Shown here one piece after another: positions 1 to 6,677 of a stretch of DNA of 64,000 bases. The position numbers and the translations under genes were made by a program. This DNA is from Paramesorhizobium deserti (GTDB lineage Bacteria; Pseudomonadota; Alphaproteobacteria; Rhizobiales; Rhizobiaceae), in contig NZ_LNTU01000037.1 of assembly GCF_001558695.1 (NCBI RefSeq), positions 372,001 through 436,000 of the forward strand, in the 5' to 3' direction. Numbering within the stretch: position 1 is the stretch's first letter; every line of letters starts with the position of its first letter. The notes beneath the pieces were generated by a model. That model was not told where the DNA came from, made no database searches, and saw nothing but the letters and a program-made list of their open reading frames with translations.

Positions 1-799
1 GAACGACCGGATTGGCGCTGACCTCGCGCGAGCGGACGTCGTATTCGAATGTCCTACCGGTCATCAGTTCGGTGATCCGCGACTGCGTCATGCCGGCGGC
101 CGGATAAACACCGACAAGGGCTCCATCCCGCAGCACCGTCAGCCGGTCCGATATCTCGAGCACTTCGGCAAGACGATGGCTGACGAAAACGACCGCAACG
201 CCGGATGCGGAAAGGGTTCTGACGATATCCATAAGATGATCGGTTTCCGATTGCGTCAGCGATGCCGTCGGCTCATCCATGAAGATCAGCTTGGCGTCAC
301 CGATGAGCGCGCGAGCGATCGCCACGATCTGACGTTGAGCGATCTGATAGTCCTTCAAGGGCCTGTCGACATCGAGGCTGACGCCCAGCCGCGCCAGCGC
401 TTTGACCGCTATTTCGTGCATGCGGCTGTAACTGATGACGCGCGGCCAGCGGCCGAGCACGGTCTGGAAGGCGATGTTCTCAGCCACCGACATTTCGGGG
501 AATAGCGCAAGATCCTGCCATATGACCTGGATGCCGGCGGCCTGCGCCGTCACTGGCGACATATGCGAATAGGTCTGCCCGTCATATTCGATCGCCGCGC
601 CCGGCTCCGGCCGATAGACGCCGGTGACGATCTTGATCAGGGTGCTCTTGCCGGATCCGTTTTCACCGGCAAGGCAATGCACCTCACCGGGCATGACTTC
701 GAAGCTGACATCCTTCAGCGCCCTGATGCCGCCAAAGGTCATGTTGATATTGCGCAGGGAGAGCAATGGTGCTTGGCTACTCTTCGCCAATTCGGTCAT
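1..799 (-). CDS. Sugar ABC transporter ATP-binding protein (partial, 3' end outside window)
   Basis: Cytoplasmic ATPase of a simple-sugar (ribose/galactose class) importer. Reading the minus strand from the ATG at 799 gives MTELAKSSQAPLLSLRNINM, a Walker A GENGSGKST near residue 45, the signature region YQIAQRQIVAIARAL and Walker B LIFMDEPTAS followed by an H-loop region VVFVSHRL. The signature reads IAQRQ rather than LSGGQ, which is usual for RbsA/MglA-type ATPases. These proteins normally have two ATPase domains of about 500 residues in total; only the first, about 266 residues, is inside the window, and the reading frame is open at base 1. It lies downstream of the binding-protein gene on the same strand with a 76-base gap, so it is probably the second gene of the operon. 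The substrate is not identifiable. Confidence 0.9.
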   Translation of the reverse strand, partial: MTELAKSSQAPLLSLRNINMTFGGIRALKDVSFEVMPGEVHCLAGENGSGKSTLIKIVTGVYRPEPGAAIEYDGQTYSHMSPVTAQAAGIQVIWQDLALFPEMSVAENIAFQTVLGRWPRVISYSRMHEIAVKALARLGVSLDVDRPLKDYQIAQRQIVAIARALIGDAKLIFMDEPTASLTQSETDHLMDIVRTLSASGVAVVFVSHRLAEVLEISDRLTVLRDGALVGVYPAAGMTQSRITELMTGRTFEYDVRSREVSANPVV

Positions 800-875
800 C
801 GGCAGCAATCCATGAAGTCGGGGCACCGCCGGACCAGCCGAAACCAGCCCGGCGGCGGGGAGGATGCTCTGATGG

Positions 876-1865
876 TCAGAGCCCCATGGCTGCGAGATCG
901 GCGACCGTGTCCTTGTTGATCGGCACAAGCTGATCGACGATGATGTTGCGGTTTTCGAAATCGGGCTGGACCTTGCCCAGCCCTTCGATCTCGTCACCGT
1001 CCTTAATCTCTTCGCCCTTCATCAGCTTGTCCGAAAGCGTGACGAAAACCTCACCGGCTTGCTTCGGATTCCACATGAAACCGCCTGAAATGGCATCGTT
1101 CATCAGGAGTTTCTGGCCCTGTCCGGGCGAGAAGGGACCAAGGACGAAGATCTTGCCGACCTTGCGCCGCTCCTCGATGGCGCGACCGGCGCCGATCGGC
1201 CCCTGGCTGCCGAAAGCGAGAAAGCCCTTGAGATCGGGATGAGCCGAGATCAGGTCGAGCGCCGTGCTGCGGCTCTTGTCGACATCTTCGGCCACGCCGT
1301 ATCGATCGCCGACCAGCTTCATGTCGGGGTGATTTTCCCTGAGGTAAGCGATGGCAGCATCGGCCCAGGCATTGTGCAGCGGCACCGTCAGCGAGCCGAC
1401 AAAGACCGCATATTCGCCTTTGCCGCCCATCTTTTCCGCCAGCAGCTTGGCATGGGCTTCCCCAAAGCCGGTGGACGAGGCCAGCTCGAAATCCCAGTCA
1501 GCACCCTTCTGACCCGGCGATTCATGGGTGATAATGATGATGCCCTGCTGCTTGGCCTTGTTTAGCACCGGCTCAAGCACCTTGGCATCGTTCGGCACGA
1601 CGCCGATGACCTTGACGCCCTGAGCGATGAGATCCTCGATCGCGCGAACCTGGAGCGCCGGATCGGCGCTGGTCGGTCCGACCATGAAGGCATCGACGCC
1701 GAGCTTTTCGCCCTGCTCCTTAATGCCGGCATCCATGGCGTTGAACCACGGGATACCACCGATCTTGACGACGATGCCGACCTTTCCGGCGTCGGCAGCG
1801 AGCGCCGCAAACGAGGCGCCGAGCGATAGCGACGCGGCAAGCACGGCTATCAGAAGCTTTTTCAT
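876..1865 (-). CDS. Periplasmic sugar-binding protein of ABC importer (Peripla_BP_4 class)
   Basis: Solute-binding lipid-free periplasmic protein of 329 residues that delivers a sugar-like ligand to the ABC importer encoded downstream. The start at 1865 is chosen because a strong GGAGGAGGAAG site precedes it and because it opens directly with a Sec signal peptide (MKKLLIAVLAAS to about ALAAD, residues 1-24); the open frame extends further upstream but without signal-peptide character. The mature protein starts KVGIVVKIGGIPWFNAMDAG and continues with the two-lobe fold typical of ribose, rhamnose and autoinducer-2 binding proteins (IEDLIAQGVKVIGVVPNDA hinge region). It is the promoter-proximal gene, followed by the ATPase. 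A divergent LacI-family gene and operator repeats lie upstream. The ligand is not known. Confidence 0.9.
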   Translation of the reverse strand: MKKLLIAVLAASLSLGASFAALAADAGKVGIVVKIGGIPWFNAMDAGIKEQGEKLGVDAFMVGPTSADPALQVRAIEDLIAQGVKVIGVVPNDAKVLEPVLNKAKQQGIIIITHESPGQKGADWDFELASSTGFGEAHAKLLAEKMGGKGEYAVFVGSLTVPLHNAWADAAIAYLRENHPDMKLVGDRYGVAEDVDKSRSTALDLISAHPDLKGFLAFGSQGPIGAGRAIEERRKVGKIFVLGPFSPGQGQKLLMNDAISGGFMWNPKQAGEVFVTLSDKLMKGEEIKDGDEIEGLGKVQPDFENRNIIVDQLVPINKDTVADLAAMGL

Positions 1866-1992
1866 ATTTCTTCCTCCTCCCAAACGCCTCCATGCAGAGA
1901 CGTGAGCCGCTTGTCGCGGTCTCTCATGATGCATCGAGTTGACGCGGAATTCGCATCCTCCAATTCGCCGCCTCCTCAAGCGGCACATGTCA

Positions 1993-2040
1993 TGCACAAT
2001 CGATATTTCGCTTTTGCACAATCGATGGTGCAATCAATAT
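1993..2040. promoter_or_regulatory. Operator repeats for the LacI-type regulator
   Basis: TGCACAATCGAT occurs at 1993-2004 and again at 2015-2026, 22 bases (two helical turns) apart. The second copy is part of a 20-base inverted repeat at 2014-2033, TTGCAC-N8-GTGCAA. A degenerate third copy, TGCAATCAATAT, follows at 2029-2040. LacI-family dimers bind such palindromes, and the position between the divergent importer and regulator genes fits control of both. Binding is inferred, not shown. Confidence 0.65.
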
Positions 2041-2103
2041 CAGGTAGAATTAAACTTTCGTCAAGAGCGGATTGGCACTAAGGGAGTTTCAGGAGACAGG
2101 GGC

Positions 2104-3165
2104 ATGAGACATCAGGGCAAGAAGAAGGCGACGATCTACGATCTCTCGGTACTGTCGGGATGTTCTCCCTCCACCGTCAGCGCGGTCCTGAACGGCACCT
2201 GGCGGAAGCGTCGCATCAAGCAAAGCACGGCCGAACTCATTCAAAGACTTGCCGAACAGCATCGATACACGGCCAATCTGCAGGCAAGGGGGCTTCGGAA
2301 CTCCCGCTCCGGTCTTGTCGGCCTGCTGCTCCCGGTGCACGACAACCGCTATTTCTCCTCCATGGCGCAGACTTTCGAGGCAGAGGTCCGCAGCCATGGG
2401 AAATGCCCCATTGTCGTCAGTGCATGCCGCGATCCGCGGGAGGAACGCGCGACGGTCGAAACGCTGATTTCCTATTCCATTGATGAACTGTTCATCGCCG
2501 GCGCAACCGACCCGGACGGCATTCACTTGCTCTGCGAGGCGGCCGGCATTCGACACATCAATATCGACTTGCCCGGAACAAAGGCGCCTTCCGTGATCAG
2601 TGATAATTACGAGGGTGCTCGGATGCTGACGGAGGCGATCATTCAGCGTCTTTCCGCGACCGGCCCCGTCAAACCCGACCAGATCTACCTGTTCGGCGGG
2701 CGCAACGATCATGCCAGCCACGAGCGCATAAGGGGATTCCGCGATGCCCAGAAACAGCGGCTCGGCGCCGATCCGGACCAATGCATCCAGCCGACAGGCT
2801 ATTCACCTGATATGTCGCAAAAGGCATTCGAGGCGTTTTATGAACGCGAGGGCCGATTGCCGCGTGGTCTTTTCATCAATTCCTCGATCAATTTCGAAGG
2901 CCTCCTGCGCTTCCTGGCGCAGCATCCGCATGAGACTTTCGCCGATATCGTCGTCGGCTGCTACGATTATGACCCATTCGGTTCATTCCTCCCCTTCCCC
3001 GTTCTCATGATCAGGCAGGATATCGAACGTATGCTCGCCAAGGCTTTCGAGATCATGGAGGAGCCGCGCCCCGCCGTCGAAATCCACCTGATCCGGCCCG
3101 AGCTTGTCCAACCGCGAACGGCTCTGACCGGCCCTCTCGATCTGATCAGGGAGATCGACGTTTAA
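2104..3165 (+). CDS. LacI-family transcriptional regulator
   Basis: DNA-binding regulator of 353 residues. The N-terminal helix-turn-helix (ATIYDLSVLSGCSPSTVSAV, residues about 9-28) is followed by a hinge and a sugar-binding-protein-like core starting GLVGLLLPVHDNRYFSSMAQ. The start at 2104 is preceded by AGGAG at 2091-2095 with 8 bases spacing; upstream in-frame starts lack a ribosome site and add sequence without homology. The region after the recognition helix (GTWRKRRIKQST) is a little longer and more basic than in LacI or PurR. It is divergent from the sugar importer genes and very probably controls them through the repeats at 1993-2040. The inducer is unknown. Confidence 0.9.
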   Translation: MRHQGKKKATIYDLSVLSGCSPSTVSAVLNGTWRKRRIKQSTAELIQRLAEQHRYTANLQARGLRNSRSGLVGLLLPVHDNRYFSSMAQTFEAEVRSHGKCPIVVSACRDPREERATVETLISYSIDELFIAGATDPDGIHLLCEAAGIRHINIDLPGTKAPSVISDNYEGARMLTEAIIQRLSATGPVKPDQIYLFGGRNDHASHERIRGFRDAQKQRLGADPDQCIQPTGYSPDMSQKAFEAFYEREGRLPRGLFINSSINFEGLLRFLAQHPHETFADIVVGCYDYDPFGSFLPFPVLMIRQDIERMLAKAFEIMEEPRPAVEIHLIRPELVQPRTALTGPLDLIREIDV

Positions 3166-3194
3166 TCGCTGCGGAAATCCTGTTCAGCGAATGT

Positions 3195-3219
3195 GCCGAG
3201 CCCAGGAAACGGGCTCGGC
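3195..3219. terminator. Hairpin between the convergent LacI-type and lectin genes
   Basis: GCCGAGCCC at 3195-3203 and GGGCTCGGC at 3211-3219 form a perfect 9-bp stem with a 7-base loop, located between two convergent 3' ends. Neither side has a long T-tract, so it may be a weak bidirectional terminator. The same stem sequence recurs behind the lectin gene that ends at 5627. Confidence 0.5.
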
Positions 3220-3305
3220 AGGATGATTTTGTCTGATCGCCGGGGCAAGACCAAAGCCCTTGGAATTCCATCGGCCGATCATGAAACCGGCGCATCGATC
3301 GGCAT

Positions 3306-4064
3306 TCAGTTTACCGTGAGCGTTATCGCATATGAGCCGGTATTGTCGGAAAACACATTCTTCCCATCGTTGTAGAAGAACACGATTTCGCCGTCTTCGG
3401 CCACTGGCCAATCGGAAATTCCCGTGCCGACGAGCCTGTAAGGGCCGGTGCCGATCTTCATCAGACACGCACCGTTATTTGCGCTGAGCAGAAGCGCATT
3501 GGGGTCTGTATAATTCGGGACCCCCTCAGGACCGCAGTCCGGGTAGCCGCCTCCAAAATTTGTTGTCCCCGTTACGGAGATCGAAATCTTGTCCGTTCTC
3601 GTATTGACGACAATGCCTGTTTTCACGCCGTCCGCCGCATTCGCCGGAAGCGTGCCGGTCCATTTGAGTTGTCTCAGGACCGCGATGTCGAACGAGCCGG
3701 AATTGTTGCCATACTCACCCGGCACATCGTTGTAGAAGAATGCGAGGTCGCCGTCGTATCGTATTTTCCAGTCGGACAGTCCTTTGCCGATGGGCGTGAG
3801 AGGGCCTCCGCCAGCCTGTCCGCCTCCAACCTGCATCAGAACCGCACCGATATTCGTTCCGGGCAGAAGCGCCTTTGGATCCTTGTTGTTGGGGTCTCCC
3901 TCAGGACCTTCTTCAGGAGCGGCCGGCCCGTTTTTTGCCGATCCTTTGACGGTGATCGTGATATTGGGATCGCGGGTATTGAGGGCAAGGCCGGTTTTCA
4001 CGCCCTGTTCCGCCGTCGCCTCGAGCGTGCCGGTCCACAGTACGGATTTTTGCTGCTCCGCCAT
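3306..4064 (-). CDS. LecA/PA-IL-like lectin with two lectin domains
   Basis: Protein of 252 residues made of two tandem copies of the PA-IL-like fold. Domain A spans about residues 8-130 and domain B about 133-252; both contain GPEG, an A(V/C)LM(Q/K)(V/I)G strand and GLSDW or GISDW. Domain A keeps the calcium loop YNDVPGEYGNNSGSF (residues 111-125), matching LecA Asp100, Asn107 and Asn108. Domain B has an altered loop with a three-residue change, YNDGKNVFSDNTGSY. The LecA galactose contacts His50 and Gln53 are not conserved, so sugar specificity is probably different. There is no signal peptide, as in LecA. The start at 4064 has AAAGGA upstream. First of three paralogous genes sharing promoter elements. 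Identity as lectin rests on motif similarity; function is inferred. Confidence 0.85.
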   Translation of the reverse strand: MAEQQKSVLWTGTLEATAEQGVKTGLALNTRDPNITITVKGSAKNGPAAPEEGPEGDPNNKDPKALLPGTNIGAVLMQVGGGQAGGGPLTPIGKGLSDWKIRYDGDLAFFYNDVPGEYGNNSGSFDIAVLRQLKWTGTLPANAADGVKTGIVVNTRTDKISISVTGTTNFGGGYPDCGPEGVPNYTDPNALLLSANNGACLMKIGTGPYRLVGTGISDWPVAEDGEIVFFYNDGKNVFSDNTGSYAITLTVN

Positions 4065-4190
4065 AGGTTATTCCTTTCGAAAACGATTTGACCAATTCGG
4101 CACGTCTCCCTCGATATTCCGAGATCCGCACCTGCTGCCAAGGCTAAGCAAGAGGAGAGGAAACGGTATTGTAGTTTCTTACAGGTTGCA
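4065..4190 (-). repeat. Lectin upstream region, copy 1
   Basis: The leader of the lectin gene at 3306-4064 is nearly identical to the block at 5347-5470, including CGGCACGTCTCCCTCGATAT, AGGCTAAGCA and the lux-box-like palindrome. It shows that promoter and gene were duplicated together, probably recently. On the minus strand TGCTTAGCCT, about 17 bases after the palindrome, is a possible -10 region, because it is kept in all three copies. Confidence 0.75.
4169..4184 (-). promoter_or_regulatory. lux-box-like palindrome upstream of lectin 1
   Basis: TTGTAGTTTCTTACAG (minus strand CTGTAAGAAACTACAA) is an interrupted palindrome that resembles the CTGTA-N6-TACAG core of LuxR-family binding sites. 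It sits 104 bases upstream of the start codon. The same element occurs at the same distance in front of both other lectin genes. Binding by the neighbouring LuxR protein is inferred. Confidence 0.65.
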
Positions 4191-4236
4191 TGGAACGGAG
4201 TGTTCGCACCGGTGGCGGGGAAAGTTGCAAATCAGC

Positions 4237-4267
4237 AAAAAGCCGGGCCCGTTTATTTGGGCCCGGC
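4237..4267 (-). terminator. Rho-independent terminator of lectin 2
   Basis: On the minus strand GCCGGGCCC, an 8-base loop and GGGCCCGGC are followed directly by TTTTT (plus-strand A-run 4237-4241). It lies 137 bases beyond the stop of the lectin gene at 4405-5346. Confidence 0.8.
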
Positions 4268-4404
4268 AGGAGTAGGATGAGATATGCCCAGCCCGTCGAG
4301 GTCAGGACGCAAGCCCCGGGAGACCGTCTGCCGGTAAAGCCAGTTGGAAGGAAGATCAGTGTAAGCTCCGCGCCTGCGCGCTCCTTACTGGCCGATCGGA
4401 GCGG

Positions 4405-5346
4405 TTATGCATTCGCCCTCAAAAACTTCCAGCTTCCACTCCCCTCATCTCGATCTTGGGATTCGGTTGTATAGACACCGTACTTCGCGTTGGCCCCCGC
4501 GAAACCCCAGCAGACATCGAGGAAACCACCGTTTCCATTAGTGTATTGGCTAAGCAGATGAACCACAGATCCAATATTCACGTTGGATCCGGACACACCG
4601 GAAAACACAACCCAATTTAGAGTATTCTCGGATTGTTCGCTTTTTTCGGCGGTATAGACGTTGTACAACTCCGGAGAACTAGCGGACCCATTAATATCCA
4701 GATATCCGCCGTCATTGCCGTAGAGATTCCTGAGCTGAATAAGGTCGCCGCTGCGGACGTCGGTCCCGTCCGCCACGCCACTGGCCGATTCGACCAGCCA
4801 AGTACCACTACCGCTGTCCCGATCGGACACGGTCGCCGTTATGACATTGTACTTGGCACCTGCAGTATCTGCAGTACCGTAAACATCAAGATAGCCGCCG
4901 GTCCAATTCGTATAACCGTTGAGCAGGTGCACCTTGTCCCCGTATTTGAGCGTATCCGCTACCGGTTCGGCTATTTCTCTGGTAACTGTGATATTGAACG
5001 AGCCGGAATTGTCTCCATATTTGCCCGGCCAGTCATTGTAGAAGAATGTGAGCTCGCCGTCCTCCCGGATTGTCCAATCGGACAATCCGTTGCCCACAAA
5101 CCTGTAAGGACCACTGCCGACCTTCATGAGGACGGCACCGACATTTGCACTGGGTAGCAGCGTGTTGGGATTTTGATAGCTCGGATCACCCACCGGACCG
5201 AAATCCGATTTGTCCTGCGCATATTTTGCCGACCCCGTGACGGCGATCGTGATCTTGGGATCTCGCGTATTGAGGGTGACGCCTGTTTTCACGCCCGGTT
5301 CCGAGCTGGCGTCCAGTTTCCCGGACCAGATGGATTGCTCAGCCAT
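4405..5346 (-). CDS. LecA/PA-IL-like lectin fused to a triple-repeat (beta-trefoil-like) domain
   Basis: Protein of 313 residues. Residues 1-125 form one PA-IL-like domain with FGPVGD, GAVLMKVG, GLSDW and the calcium loop YNDWPGKYGDNSGSF; Tyr42 corresponds to LecA Tyr36, Val101 is replaced by Trp and Asn107 by Asp. Residues 134-308 hold three repeats of about 55 residues (134-186, 196-248, 256-308), each with a hydrophobic (V/L)xxL start, a GG(Y/F)LD core, a Y(N/G)V(I/Y)T strand and a final W. Three such repeats suggest one beta-trefoil, a fold common among lectins and toxins, but I do not recognise the family. No signal peptide. The start at 5346 has AAAGGA upstream. It has its own promoter palindrome and terminator. 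Confidence 0.8.
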   Translation of the reverse strand: MAEQSIWSGKLDASSEPGVKTGVTLNTRDPKITIAVTGSAKYAQDKSDFGPVGDPSYQNPNTLLPSANVGAVLMKVGSGPYRFVGNGLSDWTIREDGELTFFYNDWPGKYGDNSGSFNITVTREIAEPVADTLKYGDKVHLLNGYTNWTGGYLDVYGTADTAGAKYNVITATVSDRDSGSGTWLVESASGVADGTDVRSGDLIQLRNLYGNDGGYLDINGSASSPELYNVYTAEKSEQSENTLNWVVFSGVSGSNVNIGSVVHLLSQYTNGNGGFLDVCWGFAGANAKYGVYTTESQDRDEGSGSWKFLRANA

Positions 5347-5470
5347 TGACTATTCCTTTCGAAGTAACGCGGCCATTCGGCACGTCTCCCTCGATATTCC
5401 GAGATCCGCACCTGCCGCCAAGGCTAAGCAGTAGAGGAGAAAGTGGTATTGTAGTTTCCTACAGGGCATG
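5347..5470 (-). repeat. Lectin upstream region, copy 2
   Basis: Second copy of the duplicated leader described at 4065-4190, with the same order of conserved blocks. The leader of the third lectin gene (6359-6480) keeps only the ribosome site, GGCTAAGCA and the palindrome, so it is an older copy. Confidence 0.75.
5449..5464 (-). promoter_or_regulatory. lux-box-like palindrome upstream of lectin 2
   Basis: TTGTAGTTTCCTACAG, one base different from the copies at 4169 and 6458. The change makes the inverted repeat better (TGTAG/CTACA). It lies 102 bases upstream of the start codon at 5346. Confidence 0.65.
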
Positions 5471-5552
5471 CGAGTTGCAGTGATGCTGGAGACCGAGACT
5501 GGACGAACTACCCGATGCAATTCTGAGGACCGTGAACCGGACATCCATTATC

Positions 5553-5583
5553 AAAAATGCCGAGCCCGGTGATCGGGCTCGGC
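5553..5583 (-). terminator. Rho-independent terminator of lectin 3
   Basis: On the minus strand GCCGAGCCC, a 7-base loop and GGGCTCGGC are followed by A and TTTTT (plus-strand A-run 5553-5557). It lies 43 bases beyond the stop of the lectin gene at 5627-6358. Confidence 0.8.
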
Positions 5584-5626
5584 AGTCGAAGGGGTGTCCC
5601 CCGACTGGTTTAGGCGGGCGTCGTCC

Positions 5627-6358
5627 CTACTTCGCGGGCGTATGGTAGAAACCGTCGCCATCACGCACGGCCGTCCATCGGCTACTGTCCCAAGTTTTGT
5701 AGTTCAGGATGACGTCCTCATGCTCAACGCGGCCTGGCGGGTTGGCGGTCGGCAGCGGCACATGATGGAATTTATTCGTGGCGGAGTCCCAGTTTGCCTG
5801 CCAGAAACTGTCGTCCCACGTCTTATAAATGATGATCGTGTCCTGATGCTCGGTTCCGCCGGGATTGGGTCCTGCCGGTGTATGGAGAAAGTTATTCCCG
5901 ACCCAACGAGCGGTCCAAGTCGTATTGTCCCCCGTTATATAGTTCAGGATTACATCATAATGGCCACCATCGTTCTTGCCGTTCTGCTCCCTCGTCACGT
6001 TGATGTTGTACGCGCCGGTGTTGTCGGCGTAGTCGCCCGGAACATCGTTATAGAGGAACGTGAGTTCGCCATCGTATCGGATCGTCCAATCTGTTAGCCC
6101 CGCGCCGACCTTCACGAGATGGTCACCGATCTTCATCAGACACGCACCTTCGTTCGCGCTGGGTAGAATGACCTTCGGGTTCGTGTAATTCGGATCGCCT
6201 TCGGGCCCGACTTCCGGAAAGCCGCTCCCGAACTTCGTCGTCCCCGTGACGGTGATCGTGATGTTGGGGTCTCGCGTGTTGAGGGTGAGGCCCGTATTCA
6301 CGCCCTGTTCCGCATTAGCCTGAAGTGTGCCGCTCCATAGGTTTGTTTGTCCAGCCAT
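5627..6358 (-). CDS. LecA/PA-IL-like lectin with a three-repeat Trp-rich C-terminal module
   Basis: Protein of 243 residues. Residues 1-124 form a PA-IL-like domain with GPEGDPNY, GACLMKIG, GLTDW and the calcium loop YNDVPGDYADNTGAY (LecA Asp100, Val101 and Asn108 kept, Asn107 replaced by Asp, Tyr36 replaced by Phe). Residues 133-242 carry three repeats of about 30-40 residues (133-161, 171-202, 213-242). Each has H-x-D-(V/T)-I-(L/I), an (N/I)Y-x-T segment, a W-x-A core and an H-(T/V)-P end. I do not recognise this module; its regularity and aromatic content suggest carbohydrate or other ligand binding. No signal peptide. The start at 6358 is preceded by AAAGGA. It shares the palindrome and ribosome site with the two other lectin genes. 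Confidence 0.8.
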   Translation of the reverse strand: MAGQTNLWSGTLQANAEQGVNTGLTLNTRDPNITITVTGTTKFGSGFPEVGPEGDPNYTNPKVILPSANEGACLMKIGDHLVKVGAGLTDWTIRYDGELTFLYNDVPGDYADNTGAYNINVTREQNGKNDGGHYDVILNYITGDNTTWTARWVGNNFLHTPAGPNPGGTEHQDTIIIYKTWDDSFWQANWDSATNKFHHVPLPTANPPGRVEHEDVILNYKTWDSSRWTAVRDGDGFYHTPAK

Positions 6359-6457
6359 TGGTTGTTCCTTTCGAAGATAACATGACCAATTTGGTTCTGC
6401 TCGATCTATCGAGGTGCGAACCGCGCTCAGGCTAAGCAGGAGGGGAGAGCATGGTTA

Positions 6458-6473
6458 TTGTAGTTTCTTACAG
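6458..6473 (-). promoter_or_regulatory. lux-box-like palindrome upstream of lectin 3
   Basis: TTGTAGTTTCTTACAG, identical to the copy at 4169-4184 although the surrounding leader has diverged. It is 99 bases upstream of the lectin start at 6358 and 204 bases from the divergent luxR-type gene. Conservation within a diverged leader argues for function. Confidence 0.7.
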
Positions 6474-6677
6474 ATTGCGGAACCGCAACGCGCCGAATGT
6501 TGCGCCACACGATCTGTGACTGGAGCTTTATTGTATCCTTTGCTGTTCAAACCACCATCTGATGACTGTCTTCAAGGTTACGAAGCGCTCACCGCGACGG
6601 CAAGTCGGCCTGGATTCCTCTTAGAAAAATGAATTGAATACAATCAGCAAGTTCGGTTCAGTCAGAGAATCAGAAAA

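Noticed and set aside
1861-1885. CCTCCTCCC-like sequence near 1870 as a third anti-Shine-Dalgarno sRNA
   Set aside because: It is simply the complement of the strong ribosome site of the binding-protein gene; no stem is formed. The same is true near 62867.
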